Assembly (NCBI RefSeq): GCF_050948215.1
Contig: NC_135149.1
Span: 3,453,001 to 3,517,000, forward strand
From: Halictus rubicundus
Lineage: Eukaryota; Arthropoda; Insecta; Hymenoptera; Halictidae
Length of the DNA: 64,000 nt
Reading direction: 5' to 3'
In this document: positions 34,481 through 45,275 of the stretch, one piece after another
How positions within the stretch are numbered: position 1 is the stretch's first letter
How the letters are laid out: every line of letters begins with the position of its first letter
The notes under the pieces: model-generated
The model's database searches: none
The model's input: the letters and a program-made list of their open reading frames with translations, nothing else
Told to the model about the DNA's origin: nothing
Position numbers and translations under genes: made by a program

Positions 34481-37149
34481 CTTCGGGAAGGATTGCTGCT
34501 TATTGTTCCAGAAGTCTTATTTGAGGAATCATCGGGGTTGTCGGTCGGGAATCGATGGTTTTCGTTGGAGGGCACGCGCACCTTGAAAAGCCGCGAGGGT
34601 AGCTCGATAATTGGCAAGCGTGGTGGTGGCGAGGGTTGTAGGTGAGAGGCCTCGCCACGGCTTGGCAAGGTGGTGGAGTGTGGTATGTCGGGGGAGGCAT
34701 TCGAAGTGGTGGGCGGCGAAGAGGGTCGCGGCTGGCAAAACGGGGTTGGCGGGGGCGGTTGGAAACACTGTCTAGACACAACAGAGACAAGGGTGGCGAA
34801 CCTGGCCTTTGACCTTGGGCATCAGTCGGCCTTCTGCGAAGATAAACAATCCCGACCCTCGAACGGTGTTTCTCGGCGTAACTTGTTACGCGCGCGGACT
34901 TCTCTCGCGCGAGTTGCGTGGGAGTGACGCTCCGAGGCTCGAGAGCTGCCAAGTCGAAACTGTCTCGAATTTCGTCGGAATATTTATAAAGGAGGAAAAT
35001 TACCGTACAGGCAGGAAAAATTAGATTTACGTCGGGAATTCGATCTGCCCGGCCCAAAGGGCGTTACAAATAAAACCCTTGATTCCGAGCGCTGGACAGC
35101 GAACGCCCCACGAGAGGGAGTTCCCGAAATCTTTCAAATTTGTTACCGGTAAATCATTCGGCGATCCACTAATTGCTGCCCCGGAGAAAATTCTATCCCT
35201 CGAACCGTGTTCCCAGCGCTAGGAGATCGCCCGAGGGATTAGTTTAAACGGCGAAGCGGAGACGTAGGACGCCGAGGACGCCTATGGATGACCTCGTTTC
35301 CCTTCTCATGACCCCGTAAACCACAGACGACACCCTTCGCCACCCTCCAACTCGAAGGACCTTGCGTGTGGTCACGTATTCTCCTCGAAGGACTCGGGAA
35401 CGCGATATGTAAAGGAACACGCGGGGGCGGTTTATTTTCTGCCACGGAGCCAGAGGGGTTGTAGAATTTATATTATCCGAATAAAAAACGTCGGGGAACA
35501 GAAGTAAACTGGTATTTCAGTTTGAAGGGAAACGTTAACCGGCTCGTAGGATCATTTTCGATGGAAGAATAGCGAGCATGGTCGATAAAATTCAAGAAGC
35601 CGAAGGGCTATGGCTGCGAGCAAAGGGACTTTTCATTTATCCGGGAGGTTCTCGAGACGGAGGAACGATCGACCCGGTTCTCTCTCGCCGAGGGAATCGA
35701 TATTGCGGTCGTTTCGCGGGCCAAATTTTACGCCCCCGTAAATCCGAGGGTGCAGGGCCGACCCAGAAACCGAAGCGAAGGGACACCATAAGGCGTCGAA
35801 AGGGCGATACTTTCGTCTGTCGCTCTACAGGTGGCTCGTGAAACGATCCGATTCCTGCGAGAAACTCGAAGAACGCGAAGGGATATGCATTTTTGGGGGC
35901 GAGGCTGGTCAAGCGAGCCCTAACGCGACGATAGCTCTACCTCCGCCGTTTCTCCGAGGGAATCCCTTTGGCTATCGTCCCGGTATTCGAGGGTAATTTC
36001 GGGGAAACCGAGCCCTGACCGAGATACCTCCTCCGTTGCGCCCTCGGAGTCTTAACTCGCGAACGCTTTTCAACGAGGATGAAGACGTCGCCGAACCCCG
36101 CAACATTTATTCTCGTTACTCGTTCGGGTTTTAATGGCTCCGCTCGAGTAATTGCTTCACCCATTTGCATCGTTAGCGCGTACACACGCGCAACTTTTCT
36201 GGTTGCCATTACCAAAGCGCCATTGCCTTCTTGAATGATGTTGCAGGTAAGTTATCTGTAAAAGCAATTAGTCTACTATGCATGAGAAATATGTACAAAC
36301 TGCTGAAACACGAAGTTCCCTATTACTTTTTCAAATTTTCCAACTTAATCCCTTGCTGTATGATTTTCTTGAATGTAAAACCACTAGAACGACGTTCTTC
36401 TATTTAGTAGTAATTTATTCGCAATCTTTATCGCGGAACCGATATGATATTATTATAGGGCAAGAGGTTAGATGTAGTAAGAAGAGACCTAGTAATAAGG
36501 GTATCGATTTTCAGTAATTTCGGAGGCGGTAGGAATAAAAATCAGAGCGGGAGATTTTCGAAGGGTGGAAAGCTCTCCAGCACCGGAACTCGACGCTCTC
36601 GTCGTCTATTTTAAAATTAGGGCGACGTCGGAGCAAGGTGCAACACCTATCTCGCCCGGAGGAAATGGTTTTTCGAGCAGGAAAGGAGCGGATCATCCCT
36701 TAAATCCGCTTGTCCTCTGGCATATGGTATCGTGATCGGTCACGCGACGCTCGGGATTGCTTCCCAAACGAGCGGGACGAATAATTGAAGCGTTTCGATC
36801 CCGGAGACAAGCCCCGCGCGACCGCCTAATGTCAGCGCCTCTGACATTTCGCTGACATTTCCGATAAGGGTTGCGCGGTCCGAAACACGGCCCGCCTAAT
36901 CGAGACCGAGGCACGGAAGATTTTCGCAGCTTTCTTGCAGGAAGAATAGGAACGGTCTGTTCGGTGTTGCTGGCCCTTGGTCGTCGATCAATTCGCACGA
37001 ATCCACCCTCGACGTGGACACGAGATTCTTCAAAAATTCAAGTCGATAATTTCTATATAGCCGGAAACGCGGTGGGGGGCTGTCCGATCCGACCCTTATG
37101 TCCAGGCGAGCGTGTACACACGCGTAGTAGATGGTTCACACAGATACAT
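34481..37149. other. Non-coding stretch, no gene recognised
   Basis: Several open frames exist, including a proline-rich 185-codon frame on the minus strand at 34500-35057, but none shows a domain or convincing splice-site pair. The DNA is GC-rich and may be intron or upstream region of the zinc-finger gene. Confidence 0.5.
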
Positions 37150-37603
37150 GCATACGTGGAGGAGGCGAGTGTGTTCGCGCGAGCACGCCCGTGTGCAGAA
37201 GGGGTAGGTGGAAAAAGCGAAAAGGAGGGAAAAAAATGGAAAAACGTGCTCCACGATCCCCGGATTGGTAATCCAACCTACCACGAGCAGCTCGAAGCGA
37301 AGATAAAGAAGGGAAGAAAAAAAAATACATTTTAGCTCGCATCCAGGCGCTGCAGCCACCCTCTCCTTCCGCTCCCACCCCCTGCGCTGCCACCACCCCC
37401 CGCAGCCTCCTCCTGTTCCGTACGTCGGTGTAGGTGGTTGGGCCGATAGTCGAGAGAGCGTCCCGATAGCAAAAGGACGCCTACGCCCGGCGTCGGAGGG
37501 TGGTCGGGGAAAAAAATCACAAGGATAGTAGGGTGTACGGGGAAGGAAAGGGGGTGAGAGGCCGGCGGGCGAGGAGGCGAGAGGGTGCAGGAGGCAGCGA
37601 GAT

Positions 37604-37668
<65 letters not shown>

Positions 37669-38690
37669 GGAGAGCACGGATCGAAGGAGAGAGCAAGAAA
37701 GGGGGATGAAAAAGAAGAGAAAAGAGACAGAGAGGAAGGAGGGCGCTCGAGGCGAACCTGGGCCGAGAGGGGGTGAGAGGGACACGCGGGGGTGGCGGGC
37801 GAACCGTCGGTCCGGGGCAGGGGAGGAGGGCAAAGAGGTGTAAAAAAAATATCGGAGCCGAGGAAACGGGAGGAAAAAATCGGCCAGTCTCTCCGGACGA
37901 AGGAGGAGGAGCGCGGCCGGGGAACGAGGGGCGGAAAGATAGACGCGGAGGGGGAGGATCGTGGAAGGATCGAACGATGGGGGGCGCAAGAGAAGGAAAG
38001 AGGGGTGGCCAACGGAACGGATGAAAAATACATCGGAGGAGAACCCGGAGTCGAAGACTGCGCCGATTCGAACGGGGAAAACGTACGCCACGGCGGCGAC
38101 GGCGCCGCGCCGGTCTATGAAACTGAGGAAACCCCTTTGGAAAAATCAATCCTACCTCAAGAAAAACATTTAACTGCTCCGCGATGATGTGCATCGGACA
38201 CGCTGGGACGCGGAGGGAACGAAATCTTCGGCGCCCGGAGAGACTTTCGAAGCGGGTAAACTGCGATCTTAAGCATTCCGCTCCCGAAATGAAGCTCTCG
38301 AAGGAAGAGTCACGCGTTCTCGGTCGCGATCCGGTGGGCGTTGGGAGGTGCGGGAGGGGTGGGGATCGAAAGGATCCGGCAGGGGGAGGGGGTGGAAGCG
38401 GCGGAAAAAAAGAAAACAAGACGAAGAAGCCGGGGACGTGGAAGAAAAGGGGGGAAGGCGTACACGGCGAAAACCGGACGAAGACAGAGAGACGCGCGCG
38501 CGGCGGGAAAAGTGGGTGGTCGGCGGAGGAAAAGGGAGAAAAATCGACGGTAAAAACGGGGAGAGAGGGAGAGGGAGAGAAGGAAAGATAGAGGGAGAGG
38601 AGAGAGGAGAGACAAGGAGAGAGCCAGCAGGAGACAGAAGGAGGAGCGAGACAGAGAGAAAGAGAGAAAGAGTAGCCCACACCGTGCACA
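37150..38690. other. Strongly purine-biased tract (plus strand), possible regulatory region
   Basis: For about 1.5 kb the plus strand is dominated by G and A, with a pure (GA)n core at 37605-37659 and repeated GGGGA, GAAAG and GGAGG blocks. The minus strand therefore reads as long Ser/Leu/Pro-rich frames of up to 390 codons, which are compositional artefacts. Purine tracts of this kind in insects can recruit GAGA-type factors and often mark promoters or Polycomb response elements; that role is inference. Confidence 0.45.
37605..37659. repeat. (GA)n microsatellite
   Basis: Perfect GA run of about 55 bp at the heart of the purine-rich tract. Confidence 0.97.
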
Positions 38691-38863
38691 TGCGTGACCG
38701 TCCGTCCGCGTACGAGGCGGCGTGTATTGATCAGCCAAAGAGCGCCACGACGCCGGGCGTCCTTTCTGCGAGCCTTGCTTTTTTCGGCACGACGGCCGAG
38801 GGTGGAGGAGCTGCTAGATGCCGGGGAGGGCGGCCGGAGGGGGTGGGTTAGGCGGTTCGCGGC

Positions 38864-38891
38864 GAGAAACGAGAAACGAGAAACGAGAAAC
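38864..38891. repeat. (GAGAAAC)4 tandem repeat
   Basis: Four perfect copies of a 7-bp unit just after the purine-rich tract. Confidence 0.93.
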
Positions 38892-38954
38892 GCGGGGGTG
38901 GAGGCAGGGGAGGCAGGAGGCCGCGTCGCGACCTAGCCCAACGGACGCCCGTCG

Positions 38955-38962
38955 TGACGTCA
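38955..38962. promoter_or_regulatory. CRE-type palindrome TGACGTCA
   Basis: Perfect CREB/ATF consensus in a GC-rich block following the purine-rich tract. Its position beside that tract makes it the most promoter-like of the three copies. Confidence 0.3.
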
Positions 38963-39695
38963 CCCCCTCTTTCTTTATCTGTCGTTATTTGCCACCCTTC
39001 CCACCCTCCCCACCCTTCTCCCTCTACGAAGGGACGCAACCATCCCTTTGTGTTTCACGAGAATCGGCGAGATTTCTCGGCTCCCTATAATTTTCGACGA
39101 TGTTCCTGCGGGTTGCTTTCCGGAAACTTCTACGCGACTCGATAAAACGCGCCCGGTTCCCCCGCAGCTTTCCCCGAGAAATTCGTTAGGGATCCACGAA
39201 CAATGATCCAAGATTACGGAGATTTCCAGCCAGAGACTCGCCGAGCCGCGCCGCGCCGGTGAAAGTTTGCGCCGCGGTTTAAATATTGGGTCAGCCAACC
39301 TACATAGTAGTCCTATCCTGTTCCATTCGTTTACTCCACTTGCATCTATTCCTAAGCGTCGATGCTATCGACGAGATTGACTTTACTGTAGATTTTTGAC
39401 TTTCTTTTCAAAGAATTGCTAGGATTTCGAATGAAAATTCTTCTGCCTCGATTAGACAAGTTTCAACCCCTTCGATATTAATCGTATTCTCGCTTGATTC
39501 GATCTTACATCGGAAAGAAATGTAAAACTCCGTCTAGAGATGTGGAGAACAACCCTTGTTACTCTTTTTCATTCGAAACATGTCCTCCATATACGTCGTA
39601 AATATTTTTTACGGCAACTTTGTCTCTATTGCATTTTTTAAATTCACGCAGCACACACGGCTTCAAACATGCATTCCGCTCACATTCTGTTGTTC

Positions 39696-39696
<1 letters not shown>

Positions 39697-39746
<50 letters not shown>

Positions 39747-39770
39747 GCTCTCTCTCCCTCTCTCTCTCTT
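39697..39770. repeat. (AC)n microsatellite followed by (CT)n
   Basis: AC run to 39744, then an impure CT run to 39770. It is the only long AC array in the window. Confidence 0.97.
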
Positions 39771-40654
39771 TTAAGTAGAAAATATTGTTCGAAATATTTG
39801 GAAATCGCATTTAACTCAAAGACTGGCTAAAGGACGAACTTTTAAAGAAACTACGGACACGTTTACGTTCACGAAGAGGACTAAGAGACGGCACGATGAC
39901 CTAATAATTTCTCTGCCTCGGAACAGGGAGATTATTACGTAGCAACAGGAGAGGAGAGTTTTCGTTCGTTTCTCGGCCTTCGTCGAGCCGGTTCTCTGAT
40001 TTTTATTGTTGCGTTACGGGCCGGGCGAGAAAACGGCGCGTAAAAGGCTCGCGGCACGGCGCTTCGAGGGAAACTTTCGGAATTCGCTCGCGGATTTAAT
40101 TCCGTTAAAGACACTTGCCGTGGAATATGATAGCTCGTCCCAGCGTATCCTGCCGGCGCTTCTGTTGCCTTTTCATTTATTTGTTTCACGTTCACCGTCT
40201 CTCGTTGCTTTTCCGGCCGCGTACCGCCATGCCACGATGCTTCCTTCGTTAACGCAAAACAAGTGCTTCGTCCTGTGTTCTGCTCGCCTGTCGCCGGATT
40301 AAAGGGAAGCTGTTTAATCCGCGATGCTTCAATTTTTCGCCGAGAACACCGAGCGTACCAACGGCAAGGACATTTCGAATTCGTACAAACCCGTTTTTTA
40401 TCCCTTCCTCGGGTAAAACATCCGCAAGCCCTTCGCGAAATCCTCTTATTAACTCCCGGGACAAAAGACAGATCTCTCTGTTTCTCTTGAACGCAAACTC
40501 AGCCGAGCTTAGCGGACAAGAAACGGAGAAAATAATCGTTCGTTGGTGGCAGAAGATTATTGGCTGAATGCTCGGGAAATATGACGAATGAAAAAATAAT
40601 AGAAGGGCAGATTTTCGGATTAAATAATCGGCCGTCAACCCTACCAGAGTTTTA

Positions 40655-40655
<1 letters not shown>

Positions 40656-40708
<53 letters not shown>

Positions 40709-40720
40709 CTCTCTCTCTCT
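40656..40720. repeat. (CT)n microsatellite with one GT interruption
   Basis: CT run with a TGTGT interruption near 40705. Confidence 0.97.
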
Positions 40721-40854
40721 TTCTTTCTTCTCCTACCCCACGACGATCAGACATCGATTCGACGCCGAAGTAGGCTAGACCGCTCAATTCCTGTCAATCT
40801 TTCACGGTTAACGTCACGTTCTTCCGCCACCCCTTCCTACGGCCATACCTCGGA

Positions 40855-40856
<2 letters not shown>

Positions 40857-40903
<47 letters not shown>
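40857..40903. repeat. (CT)n microsatellite
   Basis: Perfect CT run of about 47 bp, immediately before the hairpin cluster at 40950-41063. Confidence 0.97.
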
Positions 40904-40906
<3 letters not shown>

Positions 40907-40949
40907 CTATCTCCATCTCCACCATGGAAATTTTGCGAAGAACTTTTTC

Positions 40950-41063
40950 GTGGTCGACGACCACTTTTCGGTCGGGCAAGATTAAAGATCGGCGGTCGAC
41001 CCCTTTTAGTCGCCTCTTACGACAAGCAGGGGATACTGTGGATGAATTCTCATCCCCATCCAC
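40950..41063. other. Cluster of three consecutive inverted repeats (possible structured element)
   Basis: First, GTGGTCG and CGACCAC pair with a one-base loop (40950-40964). Second, 41000-41032 has an outer CCCCT/AGGGG stem and an inner GTCG/CGAC stem around a 7-base loop. Third, GTGGATG and CATCCAC pair around 12 bases (41038-41063). Three stems in 114 bp is unusual here. The block resembles a motif I associate with dispersed insect repeats (GTCGTAAGAGGCGAC on the minus strand), but I cannot name the family. It could be a SINE or transposon fragment, or a structured RNA. Confidence 0.5.
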
Positions 41064-43062
41064 GAGGGAAAGCCTCGTAAAAGGGTGAAACACCAGCCTA
41101 CATTCGGATTCACATTTTTTTTAACACGACTGCAATCGAGATGGTGACTTTTGTACAATCAATCAGTCGCTTCACGTCCTGCATAGACTTTGGAAAATTG
41201 TGTAGGTTCATTTTAAAAAACAGAAATTAATAGACCCTAATGTCTTTGGGACTTCAGATTTCAACTACTCATTATCAAGGGTTGGTGTAAAAAAAAAGAA
41301 TATTTCTCATATCTGTGTTCAAATTGTGGAAAGTGAACGATAAAGTATAAAAGTGTATCGCGTCTAATAATTTGAAAAAGTGTAATCAATTTTTCAATGT
41401 TCGTCAGAGTCAGTATAGTGTACTGATGTAGTCCCTGAAGGGTTAATGGAGCACTAGATAAATTACAGTTGGGGTAAGAGAGATACATGTACATTTAGGG
41501 GAACAATAAAGAATGACTGCTACGGCAACCCATTGCCCCCGTTCGCGGAGAAACCGTATCGAGAGTCAACAAGAGTATGTACTTAACTTTCCGTGTGCAG
41601 GTTCGGTTGTCAAGATCCACAGGGTTCCCCGAAAAAAAACTCGTCGGCCCCATAAAAAGCGTTTCGACCCCCGTTTCATCGCTGGCAAAGTGCGTCGATG
41701 TTGTGTCTTGCCGGCTGATGGGACGATCCAGTGTTTGAAAAGGACTACTTAATTCTTAATGCCCCCGAAGGGCCTCTCGTAGCTCGACTATCCGCCGGGA
41801 TCAACGTTCCGCTGGATCCTCGATCCCTATCCGTCGCATTCTCCGTCGATCATGCGACTCGATGCGCTTGGTTTGCGGCGAATCGAGTCGCGGCTCGATG
41901 AACAATTAATAGACAAATTTTCCGCATATTGGAGCTTCGTTCTCGAAACGGAAATCCCCTAGTTCCGCAGACGCATCTGGGATGAACGAAGAAGCAACGC
42001 TTCTTTATTCGACCGAGAGAAATAATTAACACGTTGATTGGAGATCATTGTCAACGCTGAAATAAACTAGATTACAGCGTAAGGTGAGGATAACGCTGAT
42101 CGATGCTACGAACGAAATACTCGAAACTTGTGCGAAACGTAAAAAATTCGCGCGATGTTCAACGCGTTAAACGCGTGCTCTTTTTAAGACACATCTTGCT
42201 ATTTTTTGGAGATACGGACTAAAGAGCTGTTTTTAGATGGCTGTACAATCCGGAATAGGATGAAAGCGTACTAAATATAATTTTTAAATGATTCTTTCCT
42301 CTAAAGAGGCAGACCTCGATGGAACTCGAGCGGAGCGAGGATGAAAGATATTAAAAATAGATTAAAGAAGACTTCCTGGTCTATTTAACTCGACGCCGGG
42401 ATTTTCGAAGCAAAGGGGACCGGATCGTCGGAGAATACCGCGGCGGAGCCGGGGAGAGACAACATTAGGAGCCGTGGTTCCCGAAGAACCTGATCGTCTC
42501 TCGTTCGTCGTCGTCTTAACGACTTATAGCGGGCAAGCGGAGCACTAATGACAGAAATGACGGCCCGGTGGGTCCCGAAGCGACGGAGCCCGATTCCGGG
42601 AACAGGCGAGCGATCGAACAGGGTGAAACGTTCGAGAGGAGCCACGCCATGGCGCAGCGCAGCGCGTCGGGTTTCCAAGTCGTGACAGAACGAAACTGCG
42701 ATCGACGAGCCAAGGTCCTCGACTTCGACCCGACTCCATGGGCCTCTGATAAATTGCTGGCAGCTGGCAAAACTCTGACTCTCTTCAAGGGTTACCAGCG
42801 CACACGTGGCCGAGAGAACGAACGGGTGAGGAACCTGTCCCCATGGCTCCAACCGGACGGCATTCTCTGCCGAAGTTTCCAACTCTTGCTTCCAACTTTT
42901 CACTTTCCGTGAGGCTGCTCTCTTCGGGCCCTGACACCGTCGAACGGTCGAAATCGTTAGCGTAGTTGCCAAACAGAATATTTATAGAGAATATTTACAG
43001 AGAACTGGAATCTGGCTGTATTTGCTATCGGTCAAATTTTCGAGACGTGGATTCGTCTAATG
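41064..43062. other. Non-coding stretch with one candidate miniature element
   Basis: No gene recognised. A 195-codon minus-strand frame at 42385-42972 has no domain and no clear splice sites. One weak TTAA element lies at 42026-42170. Confidence 0.5.
42026..42170. mobile_element. Candidate short TTAA-flanked miniature element
   Basis: TTAA at 42026-42029 and 42167-42170, with inverted ends beginning CACGTTGATTGG on the left and ACGCGTTGAACATC on the right, related to the CACGTTGACTGCC ends of the 7438 element. The body is only 145 bp and the ends are imperfect, so this may be a decayed copy or coincidence. Confidence 0.4.
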
Positions 43063-43144
43063 TATTAGGGGGACCCGTAAGTAATCAATTATTTTGAAAT
43101 CTAAAACAAACTTTCTAGTAAATTCAAGTTTTTATTCCTTAATT

Positions 43145-44710
43145 TATTATATAATCTCGGGCATTGTCAATTTGCAGTATTACACCTTTTCTGTGGACTA
43201 AAGATGCCCTTTTTTTCAATAGTTCTGAATACAGCCGATGTAATTGCTGACAGTACCACTCACAGCAGTAACTGTTTCTCCAGGTTTCAATAACTCAAAG
43301 TGAATTATGCCACGAGAGTCCCACCAAATGCACAGTAACACCTTTCTAAGCGATAAGCTAGGTTTAGGGGTTGATATTGCGGTTTGATTTGCAGAAAGCC
43401 ATTGCTGGGAACGCTTTATGTTATCATAAAGAATCCATTTTTCATCTCCGGTAACGATTCTGCTAAGAAATGGATCTCTACGAAATCTGGATAGCAATGA
43501 AGTGCAAATTGATCGACGAATATTCTTGTTGGTCTCAGATAATTGATGGGGTACCCATATTCCTTGCCTATACAGGGTGATCCACGCAATTGTTTTAATA
43601 AAGGAGAAAGATAAATGGTTCGAAGAGCACTACATCTGTAGGCCTTTAAATTTTTTTTAGATGCAGCAGTGCATGTGCAATTAACAATTGCATCATTTCT
43701 TTAAATAGAAATGCATATTTTTTTGCACAGATCGATTCTTCCGTTCATTCTACGTAAAAAATGATTAGGGTACCATAACAAAAAAATTATTAGATCTCGA
43801 GATATTTTCAAAAAATGTCTTTATTGAAGAAGATGCTCAAACGCTTCTCCATTACATTCTAAACATTTCTGATACTGTAAGAAACGTTACGACACGTTTT
43901 ACGTGTTAGTAAAATACATTTTCTTGTATTTAGTGAAATACAGCTACACTTTTTCAAAATCTTAGTTTTCGTACTCGAGTTACGATACGTGAATTGCTAC
44001 TGAATGATGAAATGCTTACTCGTACAAATCGGTTTCTGTTATGATAACAATGTCGAAAGGGCGTTTACGTTTACAACATAGTCATGAAGTGTTTGAGTAT
44101 CTCCTTTAATAAAGACATTTTTTGAAAATATCTCGAGATCTAATAATTTTTTTGCCATGGTACCCTAATCATTTTTTACGTAGAATGAACGGAAGAATCG
44201 ATATGTGCAAAAAAATATGCATTTCTATTTACAGAAATGATGCAATTGTTAATTGCACATGCACTGCTGCATCTAAAAAAAATTTAAAGGCCTACAGATG
44301 TAGTGCTCTTCGAACCATTTATCTTTCTCCTTTATCATTTTTTCGTAAATGCAATAATAACGGAGTTATGACTTAAAACAATTGCGTGGATCACCCTGTA
44401 TATGACTTTCCCATTTCGTGTAGGTGCCTTTGTATAGTTGACCATGTGGACCAAAGGCTTGTCGATAATTCTTGTATACTTAATTTTGTATCAGCTTCCA
44501 TTAGAGATTTCAGGGTGTCATTATCAAATTCAACTGGTCGTCCACTTCGAGGCCAGTCAGAGAGATCATAATCACCAGCAGCAAACCTTCTGAACCAACG
44601 TTGACACTTGTTGACCTTCAATACATCTCCATAAACATCGCAAATTTTCTTTGTTGTTACCGTTCCATTAAATCCCGCATGAAAATGAAAAGGTACGGAG
44701 ACCGCCAGTT
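43145..44710 (-). pseudogene. mariner transposase pseudogene, split by insertion
   Basis: Read on the minus strand, the N-terminal part (about 44710 to 44403) has the helix-turn-helix pattern KKICDVYGDVLKVNKCQRWF, the linker DLSDWPRSGRPVEFDNDTLK and LHEMGKSY. There the foldback element interrupts it. The frame resumes after 43568 with RQGIWVPHQLSETNKNIR, then IVTGDEKWILYDN (first catalytic D) and LLCIWWDSRGIIHFELLKPG. After that, sequence is lost and a frameshift leads to RKGVILQIDNARDY, carrying the second catalytic D. The C-terminal third with the last catalytic residue is missing. The copy is inactive on three counts: insertion, deletion and frameshift. Confidence 0.9.
43573..44398. mobile_element. 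826-bp foldback element with long inverted arms and TATA duplication
   Basis: The ends are CAGGGTGATCCACGCAATTG in both orientations. The arms (about 43573-43834 and 44095-44398) match almost base for base, except for about 38 bp missing in the left arm after GTTTTAA. A non-repeated centre of about 260 bp separates them. TATA lies at both sides (43569-43572 and 44399-44402). Removing the element and one TATA restores the mariner codons for GKSYRQG, which shows that the target duplication is 4 bp. No transposase is encoded, so it depends on an enzyme from elsewhere. Its CAGGGTGA end resembles the CAGGGCGA end of the DUF4817-type element at 6303-8700. Confidence 0.9.
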
Positions 44711-45190
44711 TATTACAGCGTTACAAAAAAAATTATACTTTCTAGAATATTTTGAGCACAGGCTGCTTTACCGAAAACCGTAAAAGAATACGTGTTTCCT
44801 CTTGAACGATCGGTACAGAACTAAAGGCAAAACAAATTCTTTGCAAATAATTGATTACTTGTGGGTACCCCTAATATTTATTAACAGTTTCAGTGCCACC
44901 AAAGTTGGGGGACGGAGTTATTTGTCCATATTCGTAAAGGAATATTTACATTAACAGTGTCGGGTTGTTTCAGCCTGCTCTAACTTTTTAACTGATTAAT
45001 AGTTTTCAAAGACACTTTGGGGAAACGTATGAATATTTATTTTTCCGGGAAAACGTTTATACTGCACGGTGAAATTCATTTGAAGAATTAAAATTCATTT
45101 TGGGTTTTAGAGTAACCTTGACTCTTCATCAAAGGCGGAACGATATACCGTCAAACAAGACGTGTAAATTACACAATGTAAACCACAAGA

Positions 45191-45197
45191 GCGAGAG

Positions 45198-45275
<78 letters not shown>
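45191..45275. repeat. (GA)n microsatellite with TAGA and AAAG interruptions
   Basis: About 85 bp of GA repeats, the longest dinucleotide array in the window. Confidence 0.97.

Larger units (their letters stand above)
43065..44874 (-). mobile_element. Broken mariner element with a nested foldback insertion
   Basis: The ends are inverted repeats of about 30 bp: the left begins TTAGGGGGACCCGTAAGTAA and the inverted right begins TTAGGGGTACCCACAAGTAA. TA flanks both sides (43063-43064 and 44875-44876). Without the 826-bp insertion and its 4-bp duplication, the mariner is about 980 bp, against about 1.3 kb for complete elements, so it has lost part of the gene as well. The transposase runs on the minus strand. 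Confidence 0.9.

Noticed and set aside
36225..36251. Plus-strand TTGCAGGTAAGT as a possible exon end
   Set aside because: No protein-like frame or acceptor upstream; a lone strong donor occurs by chance at this scale.
37096..38691. Minus-strand frames of 331 and 390 codons
   Set aside because: Ser/Leu/Pro repeats produced by the purine-biased tract and (GA)n array; not protein-like.
42385..42972. 195-codon minus-strand frame
   Set aside because: No domain, and open frames overlap on both strands in the same interval.
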